Assembly: GCA_012728315.1 (NCBI GenBank)
Contig: JAAYFI010000027.1
Span: 46,390 to 110,389, forward strand
Direction of reading: 5' to 3'
DNA: 64,000 nucleotides
Source: Gammaproteobacteria bacterium
GTDB lineage: Bacteria > Pseudomonadota > Gammaproteobacteria > Pseudomonadales > Pseudomonadaceae
Shown: positions 38,701-47,685 of the stretch, one piece after another
How positions within the stretch are numbered: the stretch's first letter is position 1
Layout of the letters: each line of letters starts with the position of its first letter
Position numbers and translations under genes: made by a program
The notes under the pieces: generated by a model
Database searches by the model: none
The model's input: only the letters and a program-made list of their open reading frames with translations
What the model was told of the DNA's origin: nothing

Positions 38701-40310
38701 TCATCAACCAAGCGCTCTAAATAATATTCAACACTGGTAATGGCATCCGCTAAGGTGTCGAGATTTTGCCAATTTGGAATAATTTGTTTTTCAAAGAGTT
38801 GCTCTTGAATATAACGGCGACAGGTTTCCACTAACGCAGCTGCGCGCTCTAAAGGAATCATCACCAAACCACCACGCACTTGATTCAGCAAGTGCGGCAC
38901 ATTAGCTAAATGCTGGTGATCCCATTGCGAGGCAATAAACTCAATAATGCCATCTTTAGCATGTTCTAAACCGGTGCGCGCTTCTTTAATGACGATGCGG
39001 TGAATTTCTCCCACATCGGTTGTTGGCATCAGGCTTTGTTCATTTATCGAATCGTCTGCGCTGCCGACCATACCGGTTAAGGTGGCTTCGATATACAATA
39101 AAGCACCGGCAATATCCATTAATAGCGCATCAGTGCTCTCGGTTTCACCGGCCACCATCGCCGCCACAATATCAATTTGATCCAGTACTATTTTGCGTAG
39201 CTGCGCAAAACCCAGCACCGCCAAAGTATCAGCAATTTGCTTCAGTGGCGCTTCTAAAGCCGCCAACTCATCGAGCTTGTCGCGCTCACTGCGCACAAAT
39301 AGATCTAAGCTGTCTTTAATGCGCACCAACTCTTCGCACAACGCGGCCACGACAGAGCGCATCGCCCCGCGGTCTGGGCCCGATAAACGTGCGCGTTCTT
39401 CGTCGAGTAACAGCTCGCTAGGTAAAGCATCATCAAGGCGGTAAGTACTGCGCAAATTTTGTAGACGCGCTGAATTAGGCTCGGCTTTCGCGACGTAAAA
39501 CAGCACGTTTTTAATTAACTCAGGCGCTGCTGGCTTATTTAAGCCTTCGGCTTGCTCAGCCACTAAACGCCGCAGTTCACGGTCAACTTGGCGTAACAAG
39601 GTGCGCACAGAAGCGCCCGCCTCGACACTGCCATTGGCTAAGCCATCCACTAAGCCTGCCGCAACTTGCCATAAGGGTTCCAGTGGCGCGTTTTTACTCA
39701 AAGTCTCTAGGCGGGCAAAAACCCGCGCCATATAGCCTAAATTCGTTGCAGTATCTTGATTTCTTAGTACGCCAACTAAAGCCACTTGCAGCATTTGTCG
39801 TAGCTTTCTAAGCAATACAGTCAGCTCAGGCACATTCAGCTGTTGTAAGCGCTGCTCGGTAAGCGGCTCATTAGGCGGCGGTACGCTTGGGGTAAACAAG
39901 CTGGTTTCGGAGAGCAATTGCTCACCGCGAGCGGCGCGCAAATCATTGAGCAGCGGCAAAACCACCATCGGCAAGTCGCGGCGAGCAGTCTGAATACGGT
40001 CCAAATACAGCGGTAACTGCAAAATGGCCTGCATCAAAACCTCAAGCGCTTCGCTTAAGTTGTTAACGCGATTTTCCAAGAGTGCTTGCGCCAGCTGTTC
40101 CATTTCTTCGGCCAGCAATGCGGCACCAAAGAACTCAACCATTTGCAGAGTGCCATGCACTTGATGCACGTAGGTTAAACAAAAACGCAATCGAGTCGAA
40201 TCTTGCGGATTCTCTACATACTCTTCCAGTGCGTGACGTGCCTGTTTTAGGGTTTCTGCAATTTCGCCTTTAACCCATTCCAGGGCGACATAGTCGTGCC
40301 GATCACCCAT
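32787..40310 (-). CDS. chpA: Hybrid chemosensory histidine kinase ChpA
   Basis: A 2507-residue CheA-type kinase for twitching motility and surface sensing. Eight phosphotransfer-like modules can be placed by their acceptor residue: H49, N476, H822, H1026, T1168, H1385, H1618 and N1765. They are followed by a dimerisation/kinase core (HMLRNAIDHGIE N-box, DDGAGI, GRGVGMDVV), a CheW domain (ALMVMAGEDSYAIPLNTIEG) and a C-terminal receiver (MVVDDSVTVRK, DIEMPRMDG). Pseudomonas aeruginosa ChpA has the same number: six Hpt, one Spt, one Tpt. Here two modules carry Asn, unable to take phosphate. The ATG at 40310 has GGAG 8 nt upstream; earlier ATGs are rejected. Confidence 0.95.
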   Translation of the reverse strand: MGDRHDYVALEWVKGEIAETLKQARHALEEYVENPQDSTRLRFCLTYVHQVHGTLQMVEFFGAALLAEEMEQLAQALLENRVNNLSEALEVLMQAILQLPLYLDRIQTARRDLPMVVLPLLNDLRAARGEQLLSETSLFTPSVPPPNEPLTEQRLQQLNVPELTVLLRKLRQMLQVALVGVLRNQDTATNLGYMARVFARLETLSKNAPLEPLWQVAAGLVDGLANGSVEAGASVRTLLRQVDRELRRLVAEQAEGLNKPAAPELIKNVLFYVAKAEPNSARLQNLRSTYRLDDALPSELLLDEERARLSGPDRGAMRSVVAALCEELVRIKDSLDLFVRSERDKLDELAALEAPLKQIADTLAVLGFAQLRKIVLDQIDIVAAMVAGETESTDALLMDIAGALLYIEATLTGMVGSADDSINEQSLMPTTDVGEIHRIVIKEARTGLEHAKDGIIEFIASQWDHQHLANVPHLLNQVRGGLVMIPLERAAALVETCRRYIQEQLFEKQIIPNWQNLDTLADAITSVEYYLERLVDDHASQGETILDVAEQSLTSLGYAPAQAAIASTDLEPLLESAAQTDAVEQPSVESLIEPDSAEPLQPSAELLATDMAEPLESVAAFAAPADVGEQPVEGPELSSDWALASDHAADALSTQHTPEESPAALDTLDLLEIEPAAARLESADHLIAETELEPEQSEDFALDLSDELLPAVELSEIALDDIAPVELAPVIAPAADADRPAAELSLQEVMSAPVSAVNPPATDVPPSILPPPADEEPIDEELQEIFVEEAEEVLETLNEFYPQWRSNPENKEALIEVRRAFHTLKGSGRMVRALVAGELAWSIENMLNRVIEGNLPVSEPMHQVIAGVIELFPALVAEYAAQQQRQRDDVDQLAATAHALARNEPVPVFTSLDHELEQLPTESVVDLGAAESAPIAVDEVNTATAPEFDAEVVLEPVLELEEGAAALVEPAQEAIESAESEMIDPVLLDIFKNEAQAHLQTLVEFLADCAQQLPQTISDDLQRAMHTLKGSAFMAGILPIANIAAVLEKLAKDYKANLLAVEFNEALLLSEAEQLLRAGIEQLDSAPLEPVAGTEAFIEALSQLMRERLAQADHGHASDPKGVRDPKTISTFLSEGMDILLDMDEQLERWHSHPAERQELAALLDELTRLGQSAEMAELPQVEDLCSALLELYGAVKNGRLATQERFFSEAKHAHDALINMMDQVAAGLLVEARQDCVDALYTLMADELQPLESVEAEPAAVEFDVSEQAHLQVEPELDAQPTEDEPSALLPDFTEQSSPALTETDLAASELTDSDTSVAAQPLETQQSAAADAVFAIDDLDEDMVDIFLDEAMDLLESASESLDAWLAAPQNNTVMSALLRDLHTLKGGAGMADIKPVRDLSHELESLYEGLLDGRYSHSDALADLLMRCHDSLAVLLEQLQARQPMRQPTALIESVQAFRRGDMASLIQAAEHEPETTLAAAASSVTEFEHEQGLTPATETAPVLADDSAIASEEPAADFDLEDVKPDLPASPVAEHWEHASEQTAEAFVESFDTALEIDELGASDNAHDLRDPELVDIFLEEGFEIIDSATAALLRWMGQNDNVLELETLQRDLHTLKGGARMAEIPEIGDLAHELEFLYEDLCAGKLKVSETLTTLLQDCHDTLAMMLEALRDAAELPDGQALITRIIQIRGARHAQQDMPESIQLKRMPSADAQHDQDDILSIFIVEADELLAELDSASQAIAAQDASDLPIKNALRTLNTLKGGARLAEVQAMGDICQGLEVQLREALEQGQPWPESLQQSLRSAYQQLRTEVDGIRQALPADLIRQSIEQPSKATPKSSTELQLAAPIVAASAQAQQPVLHTTLPFVEKAQQEAEVSNVQRAPQEQVRVPAELLEDLVNLAGETSIFRGRVEQQVSDFAFTLNEMEATIDRVRDQLRRLDTETQAQILSRHQAESEKAGYEDFDPLEMDRYSQLQQLSRALFESSSDLLDLKETLAARNRDAETLLLQQARVNTELQEGLMRTHMVPFERLLPRLRRVVRQISTELGKKVNFIVSNAEGEVDRSVLERMMAPLEHMLRNAIDHGIETEAVRRAAGKPAQGSIRLELSREGADILLVLSDDGAGINIDAVRKKAIERGLTTTDKPLTDKEAMQFILQAGFSTADKVTQISGRGVGMDVVSSEIKQIGGSISIDSQPGKGTRFYISLPFTVSVNRALMVMAGEDSYAIPLNTIEGIVRVSPFELEALYEQERQEGKPAEFEYAGQIYQLKYIGDLLNNGQHPKLVGQTLPLPVILVRSNEYAVAVQVDVLAGSREIVVKGLGPQFANVHGISGATILGDGRVVVILDLLATIRLQHARNNLAGPASQTLLQSADTDKKATTLVMVVDDSVTVRKVTTRLLERHGMSVMTAKDGVDAIAQLQERKPDIMLLDIEMPRMDGFEVANLVRHDAHLKDLPIIMITSRTGEKHRERAMAIGVNDYLGKPYQEAQLLEKIDQLTQSHV

Positions 40311-40334
40311 AACTACTCCGCTCATATCCGTGTG

Positions 40335-41198
40335 TTACCCCTTACGGGTAAAAGCCAAAACGCGTTCATCAGCAACAGGCTGTAAATCAGGATGCTGCCA
40401 GCCGGCCACTTCCCCTACACCTATCACTAACAATCCACCCGGTGCTAAGCGGGCTACGAGTCGATTGAGAATCTCACGACGCTGCCAGCGCCGAAAATAG
40501 ATCAACACATTCTGACAAAAAATAATATCCATCCCAGAAATAGGCGCTTGCGCTAAATCCAGCATATTTAATCTAGCAAAGCACAAACGCTTCGCTAGCC
40601 AGCTCGCCACTTGAAATTTGCCATCGCCTTGCTGAACAAAGTAACGCTCCACCCATTCAGTCGGCACTTTACTCATGCGTTGCGGGTTATAGCTTGCCTG
40701 CCGCGCTTGACGTAAAGCGTTATGACTTATATCTGTCGCAGTCACGCCAAACTCTATTCTGTTCGGGCTTTGGCGCTGTACTTCAGCCGCACATATAGCC
40801 AACGACCAGGCTTCTTCACCGCTTGCGCAGCCAACACTCCACAACGATAACGAAGATCCAGAGTGTAGGCTTGCTGCTTTTTTGCTTAAGAAGTCCGTCA
40901 CAACTTCAAAAGATTCTGCATGTCTAAAGAACTGGGTTTCTTGCACGGTTAAGCGATCCAGCAAAGTCACCCACTCCACAGCACCACTAGGGCCATCGGT
41001 GACCTGCTGGTAATAGCTCGAATAGTTAGATACACCCAGCTCACGCATACGCGCAGTGAGATTCACTTGCAAAAATGAACGGCGTTGCTCGCTCACAACC
41101 ATACCGGAGCGAGACTCAAGCAGTTTTTGCCAGTTCTGAAACTCATCTGTTGTCATGTCCGCTAGAGGCTGCAAAGCCCAAGCATTACCAGACTGCAT
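40335..41198 (-). CDS. pilK: Chemoreceptor methyltransferase PilK
   Basis: A 287-residue CheR-type enzyme that methylates PilJ with S-adenosylmethionine. The N-terminal helical domain includes GMVVSEQRRSFLQVNLTARM; the SAM-binding motif is SVGCASGEEAWSLAI; FCQNVLIYFRRW and LAPGGLLVIGVGE follow. The start at 41198 is chosen because AAGGAAG lies about 9 nt upstream; an ATG 13 codons earlier has no such site. It lies between pilJ (61 bp) and chpA (24 bp). Confidence 0.93.
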   Translation of the reverse strand: MQSGNAWALQPLADMTTDEFQNWQKLLESRSGMVVSEQRRSFLQVNLTARMRELGVSNYSSYYQQVTDGPSGAVEWVTLLDRLTVQETQFFRHAESFEVVTDFLSKKAASLHSGSSLSLWSVGCASGEEAWSLAICAAEVQRQSPNRIEFGVTATDISHNALRQARQASYNPQRMSKVPTEWVERYFVQQGDGKFQVASWLAKRLCFARLNMLDLAQAPISGMDIIFCQNVLIYFRRWQRREILNRLVARLAPGGLLVIGVGEVAGWQHPDLQPVADERVLAFTRKG

Positions 41199-41259
41199 GA
41201 TGCGCGCTTCCTTAATCGTCGATCGGGGTGGGATCAAGCTAGATCCAACCCCTCCCTAA

Positions 41260-43311
41260 TTAGGCTTCTTCGTTACCCTGATCTGGCAAGGTAAAGCCAG
41301 ATACCGACTCTCTCATTTCGTTAGCCATCTTCGCTAAAGTACCAATACTCTGCGCTGTGGCGGTGGTACCGGCCGATGTTTGCGAAGTAATTTCCTGAAT
41401 CACGTTCATCGTGCTGGAAATATGACCGGCTGACGAAGCCTGTTGGCGAGCAGCGTTGGAAATGTTCTGAATCAAAGCAGCAAGCGCTTTGGATACCTTC
41501 TCAATTTCTTCCAGAGAAACACCCGCATCCTGCGCTAAGCGTGCACCGCGCACCACTTCCGCAGTGGTTTGCTCCATCGAAATAACCGCTTCGTTGGTAT
41601 CGGCCTGAATGGTTTTAACCAGTGCTTCAATCTGCTTAGTGGCTGACGATGAACGCTCAGCCAGACGCTGAACCTCGTCAGCAACCACGGCGAAGCCTCG
41701 ACCGGCATCACCGGCCATCGAAGCCTGAATGGCAGCGTTAAGTGCCAGAATGTTGGTTTGGTCAGCAATATCGTTAATCAAACTAACGATGTCACCAATC
41801 TCTTGCGAAGATTCACCAAGACGCTTAATACGCTTGGAGGTATCTTGAATTTGCTCACGAATATTATCCATGCCGGTAATGGTGTTATGCACCACCTCGT
41901 TACCTTTGTTCGCAATGGATACCGAGCGTTCCGCAACCGCAGCCGACTCTGCAGCGTTGGAAGATACTTGGTCAATAGAAACCGCCATTTCATTGATAGC
42001 GGCAGAGGCGCCAGCAATTTCTTGCGCTTGGTGCTCAGATGCTTCAGCCAGATGGATTGCAGTTGATTGCGTTTCTTGTGCCGCTGCTGCTACCTGAACC
42101 GCCGTACCGTTAATGGTTCCAACCAGTTCACGCAGTTGGTCAATGGTGTAGTTAATCGAGTCGGCAATGGCACCGGTAAAGTCTTCAGTTACTGTTGCTT
42201 CTGCAGTCAAGTCACCATCAGCCAAGTCGCCGATTTCATCCAGTAGACGTAAAATAGCGGCTTGGTTACGCTCGTTTTTCTCTGCAGTTTCAGCTAAGCG
42301 CAGACGGGTTTCCCGCATACTAATCAAGCCAATTAAAATAACCGACGCTAAGGCGAGCGCACCGAGGATATAACCCAATAAGGTATTAAAACCACGGCCT
42401 GCAGCTCGCGCCTCAAAACCTTCTGCCAGCGCCGATGCTTTATCCAATAAGGTTTGCGAAACACTAAAAATGCCGTTCGCCGCCTCACGGACCTGGAACA
42501 GTTCGGGGGATGTTTCTAAAATCTCGTCAACTGAGCCAGAGACAAACTCAAACAGCTCTGCAATTTCAGTTAAACGCTCTAAAGCTTCTTCATCGGTAAC
42601 CTGGGTGATATCCATGGCCAGGTTACCTTCACGCATCGCATTCAAAACACGACCAAAAAGACGGGCATCACGACCAAACATATCCGCAGCCAGCACTGAG
42701 TCATCGTCACCGACCAGAACTTTGTTAGCCGAACCAATAATTCGCTCAGCTAATAAGGCTTGACGTTGTGCGACAGACACTTGCGCAGCAGGCGCGCCAC
42801 TTTGCAAAAGAATATCAACAACTTCTTCGTACTCAACCTGTAACTGTGGGATGGTATCCGCTAAAGTCGCCGCCACTTCATGCAAAGACAGAACCGTTTG
42901 CTCACTGTTTACAATGGCATCCGCATTCGCTCGCAGGCTATTCCAGTCTTGTGCTACTGCGTTCATTTCGTCTGCTAGGCTATCAGGTGCAGGCGGCAGG
43001 CTATTCTCTGCATCACCGTTAACTAAGTAGCCCCAGCGGGTTTCAAAGTCATTACGCGCCTCGTTCAACAAAGCGAAGGCTGCATCTTTACCCGCAGCAG
43101 CCTCGGTGGCGTTTTTAGCAATACGCTGCGAGAGAACCCGCAGCTCACCGGCATGCGTAATATACTCTTTGTCATAGTTTGACTGCGTGTTGATATAAAT
43201 AAAGTTAATAAACAACAACACAACCGATACAACTAAGACCGCAAAGAGTGCGCCAACTAATACGTTACTGCGCAACCCTGCTAGAAAATGACTATCATTT
43301 GTTTTTTTCAT
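41260..43311 (-). CDS. pilJ: Methyl-accepting chemotaxis protein PilJ
   Basis: A 683-residue receptor with two transmembrane helices (about 12-35 and 315-335), a periplasmic PilJ-type helical sensor domain between them, and a cytoplasmic signalling domain. The hairpin tip reads [21 protein letters not shown], shown here only for its Gln-Thr-Asn core, with [15 protein letters not shown] following. PilJ is thought to detect retracting type IV pilins and signals through PilI/ChpC to ChpA. The Ser/Ala content of the methylation helices is normal. Confidence 0.95.
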   Translation of the reverse strand: MKKTNDSHFLAGLRSNVLVGALFAVLVVSVVLLFINFIYINTQSNYDKEYITHAGELRVLSQRIAKNATEAAAGKDAAFALLNEARNDFETRWGYLVNGDAENSLPPAPDSLADEMNAVAQDWNSLRANADAIVNSEQTVLSLHEVAATLADTIPQLQVEYEEVVDILLQSGAPAAQVSVAQRQALLAERIIGSANKVLVGDDDSVLAADMFGRDARLFGRVLNAMREGNLAMDITQVTDEEALERLTEIAELFEFVSGSVDEILETSPELFQVREAANGIFSVSQTLLDKASALAEGFEARAAGRGFNTLLGYILGALALASVILIGLISMRETRLRLAETAEKNERNQAAILRLLDEIGDLADGDLTAEATVTEDFTGAIADSINYTIDQLRELVGTINGTAVQVAAAAQETQSTAIHLAEASEHQAQEIAGASAAINEMAVSIDQVSSNAAESAAVAERSVSIANKGNEVVHNTITGMDNIREQIQDTSKRIKRLGESSQEIGDIVSLINDIADQTNILALNAAIQASMAGDAGRGFAVVADEVQRLAERSSSATKQIEALVKTIQADTNEAVISMEQTTAEVVRGARLAQDAGVSLEEIEKVSKALAALIQNISNAARQQASSAGHISSTMNVIQEITSQTSAGTTATAQSIGTLAKMANEMRESVSGFTLPDQGNEEA

Positions 43312-43426
43312 TTTTTGGCCCCCGCCTGGACCTGCCGCACTAATGTGCCAAACAACACTAAAGAGCCAGTGCTAAGCTGACCCAACCAAACATGCTTACT
43401 TTAGTAGCGCAAAAGCGCGAACTAAG

Positions 43427-43966
43427 TTATGCAACCACATCTAAAAACTTATCGTCACGCGCTAATGCATGCGGACTAAATATGACCCAAGGTTGCTGGT
43501 CACGCACAAAAACCCCGTGCACAAAAGGCGCAAAAGCGGCATTTATGTCCGGCAACACTGCAGAATAGGTATCCACGGCAAAATGCTGCATACCAAATAC
43601 GGCATCCACAGTTAACCCCGCAAACACATCGCGATGTTCCACAACCAAGAGACGACGTAGTTTCTTAGCACTGGTTAATTCAGTGCCAAAAAAACCACAA
43701 AGATCCATCACCGGTAATAAGCGTCCACGCACATTGGCTACACCTCTAACCCAGCTTTTTACACCAGGCAGTAGGGTATAGCGCGGTTCATGCAACACTT
43801 CAGCCACCTCATTCATAGGCGCAACAAAGTGTTGATCCGCTATACGAAAGCCAATCCCGCTCCAGGTTTGCGCAACTTCTTGCTGCGCAGGCAAACCTGC
43901 AGACTGACCGCGGCACAACGCATCTATATGTACAAGTAACTCATAGGGGGTTTGTCTATGTGTCAT
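43427..43966 (-). CDS. pilI: CheW-like adaptor PilI
   Basis: A 179-residue CheW-domain protein coupling PilJ to ChpA. Core motifs are GIGFRIADQHFVAPMNEV, LLPGVKSWVRGVANVRGRLL and PVMDLCGFFG. The length matches Pseudomonas PilI (178). It lies between pilH (43 bp) and pilJ (115 bp) in the conserved order. No unusual change is seen. Confidence 0.94.
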   Translation of the reverse strand: MTHRQTPYELLVHIDALCRGQSAGLPAQQEVAQTWSGIGFRIADQHFVAPMNEVAEVLHEPRYTLLPGVKSWVRGVANVRGRLLPVMDLCGFFGTELTSAKKLRRLLVVEHRDVFAGLTVDAVFGMQHFAVDTYSAVLPDINAAFAPFVHGVFVRDQQPWVIFSPHALARDDKFLDVVA

Positions 43967-44009
43967 CTAACAACCCTGTTCTTATTGGTTTTATACAACC
44001 CAGCAGTAG

Positions 44010-44375
44010 CTAGCCTGCTAAGACTGCATTCAGGGTTTTTATCAACGTGGCTTCGTCAATCGGCTTGGTTAGGTAATCCTTGGCCCCTTGACGTTTTCCC
44101 CATACACGGTCGGTTTCCTGATCTTTGGTGGTAACAATGATCACTGGAATGTGCTGTGTTTCTGCACCTTTAGTCAGTTGGCGTGTTGCTTGGAAACCAT
44201 TTAAACCTGGCATCACAATGTCCATCAACACTGCGTCGGGCTGCTCTTGCTTAGCCAACGCAACGCCATCTGCACCATTTTCAGCCTTGTACACTTGATG
44301 GCCATTTTTTTCTAACATCGCTGCCAACTTATACATCTCTGTTGGCGAGTCATCCACAATCAAAATACGAGCCAT
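44010..44375 (-). CDS. pilH: Response regulator PilH
   Basis: A 121-residue single-domain receiver. MARILIVDDSPTEMYKL provides the acidic pair, VLMDIVMPGLNGF the phosphoacceptor Asp, VTTKDQETDR the switch Thr and YLTKPID the conserved Lys. It acts opposite or parallel to PilG, drawing phosphate from ChpA and favouring the retraction motor PilU/PilT in current models. The internal ATG at 44375 is used, since the 11 upstream residues lie in the intergenic gap. Confidence 0.94.
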   Translation of the reverse strand: MARILIVDDSPTEMYKLAAMLEKNGHQVYKAENGADGVALAKQEQPDAVLMDIVMPGLNGFQATRQLTKGAETQHIPVIIVTTKDQETDRVWGKRQGAKDYLTKPIDEATLIKTLNAVLAG

Positions 44376-44432
44376 GATTCCCCCATAGAAAAACAATGCA
44401 GCCAGCACAGCATGCTCGCCTGCTTATAATAC

Positions 44433-44840
44433 TTAAGAAGCGCTCTCTACTGGCGTAAACGCTGGCACATGGGTTTTTATTGCCCCAATAAGCTCTTCTT
44501 TGCTAAACGGTTTTGTTAAATACTGGTCAGAACCAACAATACGGCCTTTAGCCTTATCAAATAAACCATCTTTTGAGGACAGCATAATGACTGGCGTGGA
44601 GCGAAAAGCAGTATTATTTTTAATCAGTGCGCATGTTTGATAGCCATCTAAACGAGGCATCATAATATCTACGAAAATAATATCAGGATGTGTATCTGCG
44701 ATTTTTGCAAGCGCATCAAAACCATCCACGGCTGTGATCACCTCACAACCAACCTTTTTAAGCAGGGTTTCAGCTGTTCGACGAATCGTTTTCGAGTCGT
44801 CAATAACCATCACCTTTAAGCTTTCTGATCTGTGTTCCAT
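44433..44840 (-). CDS. pilG: Response regulator PilG
   Basis: A 135-residue single-domain receiver: VMVIDDSKTIRRTAE (acidic pocket), FVDIMMPRLDGYQTC (acceptor Asp), VIMLSSKDGLFDKAK (switch Ser) and YLTKPFSKEEL (Lys). PilG promotes pilus extension and raises cAMP through CyaB in Pseudomonas aeruginosa. It is the first gene of the pilGHIJK-chpABC operon and is divergent from gshB across 246 bp. Confidence 0.95.
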   Translation of the reverse strand: MEHRSESLKVMVIDDSKTIRRTAETLLKKVGCEVITAVDGFDALAKIADTHPDIIFVDIMMPRLDGYQTCALIKNNTAFRSTPVIMLSSKDGLFDKAKGRIVGSDQYLTKPFSKEELIGAIKTHVPAFTPVESAS

Positions 44841-45086
44841 CTTCGCCCTACCATCGTCGGTGAGTCGTTATTTTTTTGCAGCATTCACGCTGTATTGCCT
44901 ATCAAGCAATATTCGTCGACTCAATCGTCGTGCCTTTTTAGCATACTATTTTGCTGCAATCCATAAACCCAACAATTACTGGGTTGTTTATTGACCTCGC
45001 TTATAGCTTCAAGTCAATCTAACACTATTATTCAGCCAAACTAGGGTGCATCATTGGCTACTTACTTTTAATTTGGAGACTTTATC

Positions 45087-46043
45087 ATGCACGTTCGTCT
45101 TGGGATTGTAATGGATCCTATTGAGCAGATTTCATTCAAAAAAGACAGTTCTTTAGCCATGTTATTGTCTGCCCAAGCGCGTGGCTGGTCTTTGTTTTAC
45201 ATGCAACAACAGGATTTATATCAGCTCGCCGGGGAAGCCCGTGCGCGCATGCGCCGTTTAACCGTATTTAATGATGCTGAGCGCTGGTTTGAGCTCGGCG
45301 ATGAAATTGATGAGCCACTGGCAGACCTCAATGTCATCCTGATGCGCAAAGACCCTCCCTTTGATAACGAGTTTGTTTATAGCACGTATTTACTTGAGCA
45401 AGCGGAAGCGGCAGGTTGTTTAGTCGTGAACCGTCCGCAAAGTTTGCGTGACTGCAACGAAAAACTCTTCGCAACATTGTTTCCACAGTGCACCCCTGCC
45501 ACCTTGGTCAGTCGCAGGCCCGACATTCTGCGTGAATTTGCCGAGCAACAACGTGATGTTATTCTCAAACCGCTCGATGGCATGGGTGGATCATCGATTT
45601 TCCGTCACCGTGAAGGCGATCCGAACTTATCGGTCATTCTAGAAACGCTTACCGCGCATGGTACGCAACAAATTATGGCGCAGCAGTATTTGCCCGCGAT
45701 TAAAGAAGGTGACAAGCGGATTTTAATGATCGATGGCGAACCCGTACCTTATGCTCTAGCACGCATCCCTGCAGCAGGCGAAACCCGCGGCAACTTAGCG
45801 GCAGGAGGGCGCGGTGTGGCGCAACCTTTAACCGAAAAAGACCGCTGGATCGCCGCGCAAGTTGGCCCCGAACTGCGTAAGCGCGGTTTATTATTTGTGG
45901 GTCTGGATGTCATCGGCGAACATTTAACAGAAATTAACGTCACCAGCCCGACCTGCATCCGTGAAATTGATAACGCCTATGACACTCAAATCGGTGATCA
46001 ATTAATGGATGCCATTGCCAAAAAACTTAACCTCAGCCATTAA
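45087..46043 (+). CDS. gshB: Glutathione synthetase
   Basis: A 318-residue ATP-grasp ligase joining gamma-glutamylcysteine and glycine. It begins MHVRLGIVMDPIEQISFKKD and contains MRKDPPFDNEFVY, ILKPLDGMGGSSIFRH (ATP-grasp), and INVTSPTCIREID, all standard. GGAG lies upstream of the ATG. It is divergent from pilG and followed by tonB3, as in Pseudomonas aeruginosa. Confidence 0.97.
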   Translation: MHVRLGIVMDPIEQISFKKDSSLAMLLSAQARGWSLFYMQQQDLYQLAGEARARMRRLTVFNDAERWFELGDEIDEPLADLNVILMRKDPPFDNEFVYSTYLLEQAEAAGCLVVNRPQSLRDCNEKLFATLFPQCTPATLVSRRPDILREFAEQQRDVILKPLDGMGGSSIFRHREGDPNLSVILETLTAHGTQQIMAQQYLPAIKEGDKRILMIDGEPVPYALARIPAAGETRGNLAAGGRGVAQPLTEKDRWIAAQVGPELRKRGLLFVGLDVIGEHLTEINVTSPTCIREIDNAYDTQIGDQLMDAIAKKLNLSH

Positions 46044-46148
46044 AAATCGGCTTGCACAACTGTCTATGACAAAATGTGCAAGCCAGTTCATGGACTTTAT
46101 TGCTGCTTCTCGGCAGACTGCCGCCTCTGCCGAGAAGTTAATACACTT

Positions 46149-47048
46149 ATGAAAAACTCTGTCGCCAATCCTTTTGCCCAACCTAAACCCACTGTTAGCG
46201 CAGCTGACCGCTTAGGCTTTACCTTATTGGTTGCCGCTTTATTGCATATCGCCATTATTCTTGGCGTGGGCTTTACGGTGAGCGATTTGCCTGAATTGAG
46301 CAAAAGCTTGGATGTGACTTTAGCGACTTTTAAAAGTGAAAAAGAACCTGAAAAAGCTGATTTTATTGCTCAAGACAATCAACAAGGTAGCGGCACACTA
46401 GAAGAAGCGGCCACCCCAAAAACCACAGAAAAAGCCCCATTCCAAGACACTAAAATCAATACCGTGCAGGTTGAAAGCAGCTTCGAGCCAACGCCCATCA
46501 CACCTGAAGTTAAAAAGGTGATCGCCACCCAGCAACCGCAAAAGCAAAAAGTAGTCAGCGTCCCGCAAGAGCGACCTAAACCTCAGCCGGTGCGCAAAAC
46601 CCCAATGATTGACCGCGATAAACTGTCAGCCGAGATTGCCAGTTTGGAAGCAGAACTGGCCTTTGAGCAACAACAATATGCTAAACGTCCGCGTATCAGC
46701 CGGCAAAACACTGCTGCCACCAAACGTGATATCAGCGCTTGGTACCGCGATGCTTGGCGCAAAAAAGTTGAGCGCATTGGCAATTTAAACTACCCAGAAG
46801 AAGCGCGGCGCAAAGGTATTTATGGCAGTTTGCGTGTCTTGGTGATTGTTAAAAGTGACGGTTCACTTGAGCAAATGCGCATTTTGGAATCATCGGGACA
46901 GCCGCTTTTGGACCAAGCAGCATTAAATATTGTGCGTATCTCAGCGCCCTTCGCACCCTTTACCGGTGAGCTGGCCGCCAATTATGATCAAGTTGAAATC
47001 ATTCGCACTTGGCGTTTTGAGCGCGGTGATCGTCTTTCCAGTCAATAA
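46149..47048 (+). CDS. tonB3: TonB-like energy transducer (TonB3)
   Basis: A 299-residue TonB-family protein. A single N-terminal transmembrane helix (about 24-44, LGFTLLVAALLHIAIIL) is followed by a periplasmic linker rich in Glu, Lys and Pro with a short coiled coil (AEIASLEAELAFEQQQ), then a C-terminal TonB domain (about 215-295: NYPEEARRKGIYGSLRVLV, SSGQPLLDQAAL, RTWRFERG). Placement beside gshB and pilG matches tonB3 of Pseudomonas aeruginosa, needed for full twitching motility. The upstream in-frame extension is rejected. Confidence 0.88.
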   Translation: MKNSVANPFAQPKPTVSAADRLGFTLLVAALLHIAIILGVGFTVSDLPELSKSLDVTLATFKSEKEPEKADFIAQDNQQGSGTLEEAATPKTTEKAPFQDTKINTVQVESSFEPTPITPEVKKVIATQQPQKQKVVSVPQERPKPQPVRKTPMIDRDKLSAEIASLEAELAFEQQQYAKRPRISRQNTAATKRDISAWYRDAWRKKVERIGNLNYPEEARRKGIYGSLRVLVIVKSDGSLEQMRILESSGQPLLDQAALNIVRISAPFAPFTGELAANYDQVEIIRTWRFERGDRLSSQ

Positions 47049-47118
47049 TCTGCGATAATCACCTGGCTCCTCTTGAGCAGCCTCTTTTTCGCTTACTGAT
47101 GAGGACCGATCAAATACA

Positions 47119-47685
47119 ATGACTTCTCCATTTCCTTCCTTGGCGGGGCATTTTTTAATCGCCATGCCTACGATGACCGACCCTGCGTTTGCCCAGTCCG
47201 TGGTTTATTTACTGGCACACGATGCTGAAGGTGCACTGGGCTTAATTATCAACCGACACAGCGGCTTAACCTTGGCGGATGTATTTGAGCAGTTACAACC
47301 CGACCAAGCAGCGCTGGATGCGGCCTATAATCAAGATATTTTTAGCGGTGGCCCTGTGCAAGCCGAGCTCGGCTTTGTTCTGCACAAGCACGGCCCCAAG
47401 TTTCAAGGCACCACGCGCTTTGGCGAACTGGCTCTGACCTCATCCAAAGATGCTTTGCTGGCCATTGCCCAAGGCCAAGGCCCTGAACAGAGTTTGATTG
47501 CGCTTGGCCATGCAGGCTGGGGTGCCGGCCAACTGGAAGATGAGCTACGCGCCAATGCGTGGTTATCCTGCCCTGCCGATCAAAGTATTATTTTCACCAC
47601 TCCGGTTGCGCAGCGGCGCAGTGCTGCCGCTGCCTTACTGGGCGTTGATCTCGAGCGCTTAAGCCACCAAGTAGGCCACTCATGA
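47119..47685 (+). CDS. algH: YqgE/AlgH family protein
   Basis: A 188-residue UPF0301 protein. Conserved motifs are LAGHFLIAMPTMTDPAFAQS, GALGLIINRHSGLTL, FSGGPVQAELGFVLH and ALGHAGWGAGQLEDEL. Called AlgH in Pseudomonas aeruginosa, where it affects alginate and other regulation, but its biochemical role is not settled. It overlaps ruvX by 4 nt (ATGA), indicating coupling. Confidence 0.93.
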   Translation: MTSPFPSLAGHFLIAMPTMTDPAFAQSVVYLLAHDAEGALGLIINRHSGLTLADVFEQLQPDQAALDAAYNQDIFSGGPVQAELGFVLHKHGPKFQGTTRFGELALTSSKDALLAIAQGQGPEQSLIALGHAGWGAGQLEDELRANAWLSCPADQSIIFTTPVAQRRSAAAALLGVDLERLSHQVGHS

